64,000 nt of DNA, from contig NZ_WGNY01000007.1 of NCBI RefSeq assembly GCF_016124325.1, forward strand, positions 18,429 through 82,428, given 5' to 3'. This stretch comes from Phenylobacterium sp. GTDB taxonomy: Bacteria > Pseudomonadota > Alphaproteobacteria > Caulobacterales > Caulobacteraceae. Position numbers and translations under genes: made by a program. Below, piece after piece: positions 57,162 through 64,000 of the stretch (the stretch's first letter is position 1; each line of letters begins with the position of its first letter). The notes below the pieces were generated by a model. The model was not told the origin of the DNA. It made no database searches and was given only the letters and a program-made list of their open reading frames with translations.

Positions 57162-57360
57162 TGGGGGGCTGAATTCGAGGGCGGCAAGCGCGATGGCCTC
57201 CGCTCATCCCGGCGAAATGATCGCAACGAGCCAGGAGCCGGCGTGAGCGGTGACCGCCGCCAGCGCGGGTTGGTCCAATCCGGCTTAACCTGACTTTCAG
57301 GGCGGCGTGGGAAGATTGGTCTCCAGGGCCGGCGCCTGCTTACCCGGCAGGAGGACCGGC

Positions 57361-59289
57361 TTGCGGAAACAGTCATTGCAGAGCGGCAAGATCTCGCCTT
57401 GGGATCTTTGTTTGATCCAAGGCGTGGCCCAAGCAAACCAGGACTGCATCTGGGTGCTGGGCTCGGACTGTCGCGTCGCCTACATGAATCCCCGGGGCCA
57501 GGAACTGCTCGGCGGGGTCCCGGGCGACGGAGTCACGCTCTCCGAGCTGTGGCCGGCCGAGAGCCGTTTCAGCCTCGACCGCGCCGTGAGAGCCGCCGCG
57601 GAAGGCCAGGTCCAAAAGTTCCGCGCCTTCTTCGGCGCCGGCCAGAGTTCGGGCGCCTATTGGGAGACCGTCGTCTCGCCGATCCGCGGCGACGACGGCG
57701 AGATCACCCGCCTTTTGGCCGTCGGTCGCGATGTGACCACCGAGGTCGAGACCCATGCGTTCCTGCAAACGGTGATCCACCTGCTGCCCTCGCCGCTCAC
57801 CGTGAAGAACGTCGAGGATCGCCATTTCGTCCTCATCAATCGGGCGGCGGAGGATCTGTTCGGGATCAGCGGCGACGATCTGGTCGGACGCACCGGCGCC
57901 GAGGCCGGCCTGAGCAGCGCCGCCTGGTGGTCCGAGGCCGAAGACCGGGCCCTTCTGGCGGGCGAAACGCGCATCGAGGCCCAGGTGGTGGAGACGCCGA
58001 ACGGCACGCGACGCTTCGCCACCAAGCTGCTCGCCACCCACGATGACTTGGGCCCGCGCCACCTGATCACCCTGGCCGACGATATCACGGACACCCTCGT
58101 GGCCGAGGAGAAGCTGCGCGCCGCCCTGGCCGACGCCGAGGCGGCCAGCCGGGCCAAGAGCGCCTTTCTGGCCAATATGAGCCACGAGATCCGCACGCCG
58201 CTGAACGGAGTCGTCGCCGGCGCCGACATGCTGGCGCGGGACGCGCTTTCTCCACGTGCGCGGGAACTGGTGGAGATGATCCGCGCGTCCGGCCAGACCC
58301 TGGAGCGGCTGGTCAGCGATATCCTCGACCTGGCGCGGGCCGAGTCTGGCCAGATGGAGCTGGAGACGCGGCCGTTCCACGCCGGAGACATGGCGCGCTC
58401 GGTCTGCGCGATGTTCGAAGCGGCGGTTCAAGACAAGGGCCTGAAGCTGGAACTCGACCTCGATCCGGCCTTGGACGCGCCGGCGATGGGAGACGAGACC
58501 CGCCTGCGCCAGGTGCTCGGCAATCTGATTAGCAATGCGGTGAAGTTCACCGAAACCGGTACGGTCATCGTCTCGGCCGCGCGGAAGGGCGGGCGGGCCC
58601 GGTTCCAGGTGCGCGACACCGGCGTCGGCTTCGAGCCTCAGGCCAAGGCCCGGCTGTTCGACCGGTTCCAGCAGGCCGACGAGACGTCCACGCGCCGGTT
58701 CGGCGGCGCCGGCATGGGACTCGCCATCGCCCGCGAGTTGGTCCAGCTCATGGGAGGCGACCTGGACGCCGACGCTCGGCCGGGAAAAGGGGCGGACTTC
58801 TGGTTCGAGATCCTACTGCCCGCGGCCACTCCGCCGGCGGCGGGGGAAACCTCGGTCGACGCGGACGCGGGGCTGCGGGTTCTGGTGGCGGACGATCACC
58901 CTACCAACCGCCAGGTGGTCGGACTGATGCTCGGCGAGGTGGCCGAGGTTCTCGCCGTGGAGAATGGCGCCGAGGCCGTGGAGGCTTTCGGCCGCACGCC
59001 GTTCGACCTGATCCTGATGGACATCCAGATGCCGGTGATGGACGGGCTGAGCGCTGTGCGCGCCATCCGCGCCGCGGAGGATGCCCAAGCCCGTCCCCGC
59101 ACCCCCATCATCATGCTGACCGCAAACGTCCTGCCCGAGTACGCGGTCGCCAGCCTCGAGGCCGGGGCCGACCTCCACCTCGGCAAGCCGATCACCACGA
59201 CCGCACTTTTTGAGGCCATCACGGCCATCTTGTCGCAGGCGTCGGAGGGCGATCTTTACCCGACCTTCGGACATGGCGCGCGAGGGTAA
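57361..59289 (+). CDS. Hybrid histidine kinase with two PAS domains and a receiver
   Basis: 642 residues. The TTG at 57361 is chosen because AGGAGG lies 6 bases before it; an upstream GTG at 57307 has none. PAS 1 (residues about 20-130, DCIWVLGSDCRVAYMNPRGQ) and PAS 2 (about 135-255, HFVLINRAAEDLFGISGDDL) precede HisKA with H275 (NMSHEIRTPLNG), HATPase motifs NLISNAVKFT and GGAGMGLAIA, and a receiver with D554 (LILMDIQMPVMDG). No membrane span, so it is cytoplasmic. The neighbouring MCP-like and che genes suggest a role in motility control. Confidence 0.92.
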   Translation: MRKQSLQSGKISPWDLCLIQGVAQANQDCIWVLGSDCRVAYMNPRGQELLGGVPGDGVTLSELWPAESRFSLDRAVRAAAEGQVQKFRAFFGAGQSSGAYWETVVSPIRGDDGEITRLLAVGRDVTTEVETHAFLQTVIHLLPSPLTVKNVEDRHFVLINRAAEDLFGISGDDLVGRTGAEAGLSSAAWWSEAEDRALLAGETRIEAQVVETPNGTRRFATKLLATHDDLGPRHLITLADDITDTLVAEEKLRAALADAEAASRAKSAFLANMSHEIRTPLNGVVAGADMLARDALSPRARELVEMIRASGQTLERLVSDILDLARAESGQMELETRPFHAGDMARSVCAMFEAAVQDKGLKLELDLDPALDAPAMGDETRLRQVLGNLISNAVKFTETGTVIVSAARKGGRARFQVRDTGVGFEPQAKARLFDRFQQADETSTRRFGGAGMGLAIARELVQLMGGDLDADARPGKGADFWFEILLPAATPPAAGETSVDADAGLRVLVADDHPTNRQVVGLMLGEVAEVLAVENGAEAVEAFGRTPFDLILMDIQMPVMDGLSAVRAIRAAEDAQARPRTPIIMLTANVLPEYAVASLEAGADLHLGKPITTTALFEAITAILSQASEGDLYPTFGHGARG

Positions 59290-59295
59290 GGGACG

Positions 59296-61065
59296 ATGCA
59301 GAAGCAGCGTTCCATGAGTCTTGCACGGTCCTCGGTTCCTTCGGACATCGTCCCGGCCCGGCCGCCCGTGGCCGACCGCCTGGACACGGCGCGGCAGGCC
59401 GTGGAAGGCCGCTTCCTTGAAGCCGGCGAGGTGCTGGGCAGCTCTGTCGAGGGCGTGGGCCAGCTCATCGCATCCCTCGACAAGCTGACCCGCTCGCTCG
59501 ACCAGACGACGGTTGAGGCCACGACCGGGGAGCTGAAAACCGCGGCACGGCGCCTGACGTCCCTTCCCCAGCGGCACACGGAGCGGCGCGAGATCGTCGA
59601 GCGGCTGAGCCGAGGCGGGGAGGCTCTCGCCCTATGCGTCGACGATATGCGGCGCAACCTGGATTACCTTCGGTTCTTCGCCATCAACATCAAGATCACC
59701 GCCGGCGGGGTGGCTGCGGCGGACACCGAGTTCGGCTTATTCGCGCAGGAGATGTCCGACTACATTGAGCTGGGCCGGACGCACCTCACTGAGTTCGACC
59801 GCGACCTCAAGGCTCTGGCCGGCGAGTTGAAGGCCGCCGTGGCCCAGGATCAGGCCTTGGCCGAGCGCTGCCACGGCCTGATCCCCGAAGTGCCGGACGG
59901 CCTGTCGGCCAGCGCCGAGGCGCTGGAATCGCATCACGCCCAGGTGGCTCAAGCCGCCACTGAGGTGACGGCCCTGGCCCGGGCCGTCCAGTCAAAGGTC
60001 GGCCTGGCGCTTGCGGCCTTGCAGGTCGGCGACATCACCCGCCAGCGCATCGAGCACGTCCAGGAGGCTTTGACCTCGCTGGCCGAAGTCGAGGACCTGG
60101 AGGCTGAACCCCGCGCGCGGCTGAACGCCTTCATTCACGGTTTGCTGGCCGCCCAGCTGCGCGCCGCGGGCGATGACTTCCAGCGCGATGTGAGCCGGAT
60201 CAATCAGAGCATGACCGGCATCGCCGGCGACGCGCTCGCGATCCTGCGCCTGCGCGACCTGGCCCTGGGTCGCGCCAAGGGCGACGATTCGGGCTTCCTG
60301 AAGGGGTTGGAGCGCCATGTGGCGCGGGCGGTGGACCTGGTGGCCCAGGTCGAACAGGCCGACAGGGGCGCCGAAGCGATCGGGGCTTCCGCCGCGGCGG
60401 CCGTGGCCGGGCTGAGCGCCCACATCACCGATCTGCAGAGGATCAGGACCGACGTCCAGCAGATGGCGCTCAACACCACGCTGAAATGTGGCCGCATTGG
60501 TGACGCCGGCAAACCCCTGGCCGTGATCGCCGTGGAACTGCGCGCCGAGGCCGGAGGCCTGGAGGCCGCCGCCCACGAGGCTTTGACGGCTCTCCAAACC
60601 CTCGCCGGCCAGGCGCAGGCTCTCGTCGGAACCGGGGACGTTGGGACGGCGGAGGGCGCCGACCAGGCCCTGGCCGAAGCGGCGGGACGCCTGCGTGGCG
60701 TCAGCGATGCGATGGAGGCCGACCTGCAAGCCTTGGCCGTCCAGGGCGACGCCGTCGTGCAGTCGCTGCGCCAGGCGGCGTCGCGCCTGTCCTTCCAACA
60801 GGAGATCGGCGCGATCATGGACGAAGCGGCCGAAGTCCTGGGCCGGATGGCAGAGGACGAACCGTGCCGGGTCGACGACTTGGGCGAGCGCCTGAGCGAC
60901 CTGCTGGGCCGGATTTCGCGCTCCTACACCATGGTCCAAGAGCGCGAAGTGCATCGGAGATTCACCGACGGTCTGGACCTCGGCGCCGACGAGCCCGAGC
61001 CCGCGGCGGCCAAGCCTGTCGCAGCGACCGCCGACGAAGACGAGTTCGACGACGTCCTGTTCTAG
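59296..61065 (+). CDS. Soluble MCP-like protein with degenerate signalling tip
   Basis: 589 residues, mostly alpha-helical with no transmembrane segment. The region LNTTLKCGRIGDAGKPLAVIAVELRAEAGG (shown here in parts: LNTTLKCGRIGDAGKP, LAVIAVELR) lies where MCPs have NAALEAARAGEAGRGFAVVAEEVR-like sequence. The normally near-invariant E and A residues are changed to K, C and G. It ends in an acidic tail (TADEDEFDDVLF). It may bind chemotaxis components without activating a kinase. It lies 6 bases downstream of the hybrid kinase. Confidence 0.72.
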   Translation: MQKQRSMSLARSSVPSDIVPARPPVADRLDTARQAVEGRFLEAGEVLGSSVEGVGQLIASLDKLTRSLDQTTVEATTGELKTAARRLTSLPQRHTERREIVERLSRGGEALALCVDDMRRNLDYLRFFAINIKITAGGVAAADTEFGLFAQEMSDYIELGRTHLTEFDRDLKALAGELKAAVAQDQALAERCHGLIPEVPDGLSASAEALESHHAQVAQAATEVTALARAVQSKVGLALAALQVGDITRQRIEHVQEALTSLAEVEDLEAEPRARLNAFIHGLLAAQLRAAGDDFQRDVSRINQSMTGIAGDALAILRLRDLALGRAKGDDSGFLKGLERHVARAVDLVAQVEQADRGAEAIGASAAAAVAGLSAHITDLQRIRTDVQQMALNTTLKCGRIGDAGKPLAVIAVELRAEAGGLEAAAHEALTALQTLAGQAQALVGTGDVGTAEGADQALAEAAGRLRGVSDAMEADLQALAVQGDAVVQSLRQAASRLSFQQEIGAIMDEAAEVLGRMAEDEPCRVDDLGERLSDLLGRISRSYTMVQEREVHRRFTDGLDLGADEPEPAAAKPVAATADEDEFDDVLF

Positions 61066-61165
61066 GTCCGTGATTCAATCAGCTTTGATCTGAGCGTCGT
61101 GGGGATATTCCAACTTTCGGTTGGGTCTTCGGCCTAAGGACCTTCCCGCTCACGATTGGGCGTTA

Positions 61166-62257
61166 TCAACGCGCCGCGAGCCGCAAGATTTCCTGTGCGA
61201 TGTTGGGCAGGGGCACGATGCGGTCCACGCAGCCCCTGGCGATCGCCTCCTTGGGCATGCCGAACACCACGCTGGTGGCCTCGTCCTGGGCGACCGTGCG
61301 GGCGCCGGCCTGCTTCATCTCTTCCAGGCCTCGGGCGCCGTCATCGCCCATGCCGGTCATGATCACGCCCACGGCGTTCGCTCCGGCCGAACGGGCCGCC
61401 GAGCGGAAAAGGACATCCACAGAGGGCCGGTGGCGGGACACCAGCGGGCCGGTCTTCACCGACACCCGATAGTTGGCGCCGGACCGTTCGATCATGGTGT
61501 GAACGTTGCCGGGGGCGATCAGCACGCGGCCGCGCAACACCGCATCGCCGTCCTCGGCCTCCTTCACGTCCACCTGGCACAACCCGTCCAGGCGCTTGGC
61601 GAACGAGGCGGTGAACTTCTCGGGCATGTGCTGCACGATCACGATCCCCGGGGAGTCGGGCGGCAGGGCCTCCAGCACTTCACGCAGGGATTCGGTTCCG
61701 CCGGTCGAGGCGCCGATGCAGACGATGGATTCGGTGGTGCGCGCCATCGCCCGCCCGTTGGGCGGGGGCAGCATGGCGTCCGCGGTCAGCTTCTTCTCCG
61801 GCTCGCGATGGATCAGTTTCGGCGGCGCCTCGCGACGGCCGCGCACCCGCGCGCCAGCCGCGGCCTTGACCGCGTCGCAGATGCGAATCCGCGATTCCTC
61901 CAGGTGCTCGGCCACGCCCATCTTCGGCTTCAGGATCACGTCCACCGCGCCGGCTTCCAGCGCCTGGAGCAGGGTCTCCGACCCCGCCTCGATCAGCGAC
62001 GAGCACATCACCACCGGGATGGGATGCTGCGCCATCAGCTTGCGCAGGAAGGTGATGCCGTCCATCCGCGGCATCTCCACGTCCAGCGTGATGACGTCGG
62101 GCACTTCGCTTCGGATGCGCTGGGCCGCGACATAGGGATCGGAGGCCACGCCCAGCACCTCGATCTGCGGATCGGCGTTGAGCAGGGTGGTCATGGTCTG
62201 CCGCACGGTGGCGGAATCGTCGACAACCAGGACACGGATCTTTCGGGGGCCCGGCAA
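61166..62257 (-). CDS. cheB: CheB, chemotaxis protein-glutamate methylesterase
   Basis: 363 residues from a TTG at 62257; no better start exists in this frame. Receiver with D59 ([13 protein letters not shown]), then the methylesterase domain with S184 ([11 protein letters not shown]), H210 ([10 protein letters not shown]) and D306 ([11 protein letters not shown]), matching the known triad spacing. It removes methyl groups from chemoreceptors after phosphorylation. It is the last gene of the MCP-cheW-cheR-cheB operon, 4 bases after cheR. Confidence 0.95.
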   Translation of the reverse strand: MPGPRKIRVLVVDDSATVRQTMTTLLNADPQIEVLGVASDPYVAAQRIRSEVPDVITLDVEMPRMDGITFLRKLMAQHPIPVVMCSSLIEAGSETLLQALEAGAVDVILKPKMGVAEHLEESRIRICDAVKAAAGARVRGRREAPPKLIHREPEKKLTADAMLPPPNGRAMARTTESIVCIGASTGGTESLREVLEALPPDSPGIVIVQHMPEKFTASFAKRLDGLCQVDVKEAEDGDAVLRGRVLIAPGNVHTMIERSGANYRVSVKTGPLVSRHRPSVDVLFRSAARSAGANAVGVIMTGMGDDGARGLEEMKQAGARTVAQDEATSVVFGMPKEAIARGCVDRIVPLPNIAQEILRLAAR

Positions 62258-62261
62258 GAAT

Positions 62262-63128
62262 CTAGCTCCGCTGGAATACCGTGTTGGCGATCTGCGTCAC
62301 GGGCAGGTCGAGGCCGACGATCGACTCCGAATGCCCCAGGAACAGATATCCCCCCGGCCGAAGGTGGTCGCAAAGACGCCGCAGCACCGCCGACTGGGTC
62401 GGTTTATCGAAATAAATCAATATATTGCGGCAGAAGACCATATCCATGTCGCGTTCGACCGGATAGGCCTCGTCCATCAGGTTCAGCCGGGCGAAGCTCA
62501 ACCTTGAACGTAGCTGCGGGACGATCCGCACCTGATCGCGTCGCGCGTCCCGGGACCGCATCAGATAGCGCCGGCGCAGGTCCATCGGAACCGGAGCGAT
62601 CATCGCCTCGGAAAACACGCCGGCCAGGGCCAGGCTCAACACCTGCGTCGACAGGTCGGTGCAGAGGATCGAATAGTCAGGGCCCCGGGACTTCTTGCGG
62701 AATTCCTCGAACACCATGGCCAGGGTGTAGGGCTCCGCGCCGATCGAACAGGCCGCGCTCCAGGACTTGATCTGGCGGCGGCCCTGCCTGGCGATCGCCG
62801 GCAGCGCCTTGTCCTCCAGGAACTTGAAATGGGCCGGTTCGCGGAAGAACTCGGTCTTGTTGGTGGTCACCGCGTCGATCAGGTGGACGATCTCGGTGTC
62901 CAGCCCGTTCTCGTCGAACAGATAGCGGCAATAGTCGTTGAGCGTGGCGATCCCGGTCGCGCGCATCCGCCGCCGCAGACGCCCCTCAAGCATGGTGCGC
63001 TTGCTCTGCGGCATCTTGATGCCGCTGTAGTTCTGGATCAGTTCGGCGAGACGCTTGAAGTTGCTGTTGCTGAGCTGATCGGTCCCGATCGGCGCTTCGG
63101 CCTCAGCGTGCCTGACCTGGGCGCTCAC
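62262..63128 (-). CDS. cheR: CheR, chemotaxis protein methyltransferase
   Basis: 288 residues from the GTG at 63128, which overlaps the cheW stop (GTGA). N-terminal helical domain ([29 protein letters not shown]), then the SAM domain: [48 protein letters not shown] and [13 protein letters not shown]. It methylates receptor glutamates. It opposes CheB in adaptation. Confidence 0.95.
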   Translation of the reverse strand: MSAQVRHAEAEAPIGTDQLSNSNFKRLAELIQNYSGIKMPQSKRTMLEGRLRRRMRATGIATLNDYCRYLFDENGLDTEIVHLIDAVTTNKTEFFREPAHFKFLEDKALPAIARQGRRQIKSWSAACSIGAEPYTLAMVFEEFRKKSRGPDYSILCTDLSTQVLSLALAGVFSEAMIAPVPMDLRRRYLMRSRDARRDQVRIVPQLRSRLSFARLNLMDEAYPVERDMDMVFCRNILIYFDKPTQSAVLRRLCDHLRPGGYLFLGHSESIVGLDLPVTQIANTVFQRS

Positions 63129-63598
63129 GCGGCGGCGTCCACGGCCAGCGCCGCCGCCTCCTGGCTGGTCAGCAGGCGCGCCAGATCGAACAGGATGACG
63201 AAGTCGCCCTCGCGGCGGACCACGCCTCGGATATAGGCCGAGCGCCACGGCACGCCGATGTCCGGCTTGGGCTCGATCTGTTCATCGGAAAAGACCGCGA
63301 CCTCGATCACCCGATCCGCCACCAGTCCCAGTGACAGGACACGGCCGTCGACCGGGATGTCCAGCACAAGGATCCGCGTGCTGAGGGTCGTATCCGCCGC
63401 CGGCATGCCGAGTTTCAAGCGCAGGTCCAGGGTCGGCGTCGCCCGGCCGCGGACGTCCGTCAGGCCCAGAAGATAGGGCGGACCCTCGGGGACGGCGAAT
63501 GGCGGGGCGTAGTCGAGGATCTCGCGCACGTACTCCACCGGAACGGCGAAGGTCTCCTCGCCAAGGCCGAGGGTGACGAACTGGGCTTCACCCGCCAT
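63125..63598 (-). CDS. cheW: CheW-like coupling protein
   Basis: 157 residues; the ATG at 63598 shares one base with the MCP stop (TGATG). QFVTLGLGEETFAVPVEYVR, PYLLGLTDVRGRATPTLDLR and LVADRVIEVAVF are the SH3-like CheW motifs. It couples chemoreceptors to CheA. CheA itself is not in the window. Confidence 0.93.
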   Translation of the reverse strand: MAGEAQFVTLGLGEETFAVPVEYVREILDYAPPFAVPEGPPYLLGLTDVRGRATPTLDLRLKLGMPAADTTLSTRILVLDIPVDGRVLSLGLVADRVIEVAVFSDEQIEPKPDIGVPWRSAYIRGVVRREGDFVILFDLARLLTSQEAAALAVDAAA

Positions 63599-64000
63599 CA
63601 CGCGTATTCCCGGAAGTCGGCGTCACCAGAGTCGGGGCCGCCCTGCGAAAGGTCCAGCGCGAAGCCTTGGGCGCGAGCCTGCTGGGCCGCGACCGGATGC
63701 GGCCGTGCGGCCGCGGCTTTCGTCGACTTGACGACGGCCGGGCGGGCGCTCGCCGCGCGCTTCGTGGCTGACGCGGCGCGGCGCGGCGCGCCGGAGCCCA
63801 CGTCGGTCTTGAAGTAGGCGATGGAGGCCTGCAGCTCTTCGGACTGGGCGGCCAGCTCTTCGGAGGTGGCGCTCATCTCCTCGGAGGCGCTGGCGTTCTG
63901 CTGGGTCACCTTGTCCAGTTGCTGGATCGCCTCGTTGATCTGGCTGGCGCCGATGTCCTGCTCGCGGCACGCCGCGCTGATCTCCGACACCAGTTCGGCC
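63598..64000 (-). CDS. Methyl-accepting chemotaxis protein, C-terminal part (cut by window end)
   Basis: The visible 133 residues are the end of the signalling helix: LVSEISAACREQDIGASQIN, EAIQQLDKVTQQNASASEEM and SATSEELAAQSEELQASIAYF. A long lysine/alanine/arginine-rich tail (RRAASATKRAASARPAVVK, AAAARPHPVAAQQARAQ) ends at DADFREYA. The N-terminal sensor and tip lie outside. First visible gene of the MCP-cheW-cheR-cheB operon. Confidence 0.9.
   Translation of the reverse strand, partial: AELVSEISAACREQDIGASQINEAIQQLDKVTQQNASASEEMSATSEELAAQSEELQASIAYFKTDVGSGAPRRAASATKRAASARPAVVKSTKAAAARPHPVAAQQARAQGFALDLSQGGPDSGDADFREYA

Noticed and set aside
61066..61165. Terminator between the MCP-like gene and cheB
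   Set aside because: The 100-base convergent gap should hold one, but I could not find a convincing stem with a T-tract.

Overview
The window is about 70% GC, densely packed, and most likely comes from a Caulobacterales alphaproteobacterium (Caulobacter/Phenylobacterium-like). The evidence is an imuA-imuB-dnaE2 SOS cassette behind a GAAC-N7-GAAC LexA box, Entner-Doudoroff genes zwf/pgl/edd/glk, a Usg-family protein, a TonB-dependent receptor, a PEPxxWA-CTERM protein and a MCP-CheW-CheR-CheB module. The assignment rests on gene content and base composition, not on a database search.

Layout. 1-4.5 kb: a truncated nucleotidyltransferase, a CgeB-like glycosyltransferase and an outer-membrane beta-barrel receptor. 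4.5-10.7 kb: LexA-controlled imuA, imuB, a VOC-family gene and dnaE2; imuB and dnaE2 each carry a GC-rich palindromic element inserted in frame. 10.7-16.2 kb: two exported type-B carboxylesterases around a BNR-repeat/MoaD-like pair, then two small exported or membrane proteins. 16.2-17.7 kb: a LigD split into phosphoesterase and polymerase ORFs with no ligase domain. 17.7-26.4 kb: otsA and a GH15 glucosidase/trehalase interleaved with zwf and pgl-edd-glk. 26.5-30.6 kb: an acyl-CoA dehydrogenase/enoyl-CoA hydratase operon, an IclR regulator and a class III CoA-transferase, with a dyad operator in the divergent promoter. 30.6-35.2 kb: a CHAT-domain protein broken by an in-frame amber codon, head to head with an exported trypsin-like protease carrying EF-hand-like repeats, then a P-loop kinase. 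35.3-39.0 kb: a DUF35/thiolase-like pair, an acyl-CoA synthetase and a thioesterase. 39.1-50.6 kb: tRNA-Ser(CGA), MarR, transporters, a universal stress protein, a beta-propeller phytase, a peptide-binding lipoprotein, usg, a Nudix hydrolase, an erythromycin-esterase homologue, and a Dps gene with a 3' frameshift. 50.6-57.2 kb: a luciferase-like monooxygenase with an alpha/beta hydrolase, a PEP-CTERM protein, a LuxR-hydrolase fusion whose hydrolase lacks the usual nucleophile, and an XRE regulator/NAD-epimerase pair. 57.4-64 kb: a hybrid histidine kinase, a soluble degenerate MCP-like protein, and cheB-cheR-cheW-MCP on the opposite strand.

Three features cut across regions. (1) A family of two-hairpin intergenic repeats (849-956, 26438-26550, 35225-35273, 53451-53490) ends in or next to stop codons; the copy at 26.5 kb contributes to the stop codons of both convergent genes. 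(2) A different palindromic element family sits in frame inside two SOS mutagenesis genes. (3) Two genes appear broken by single changes, the CHAT protein (amber) and Dps (one extra base). The strongest candidates for something undescribed are the divergent CHAT/calcium-trypsin pair, the in-frame palindromes in the mutasome, and the LuxR regulator fused to an apparently dead hydrolase.
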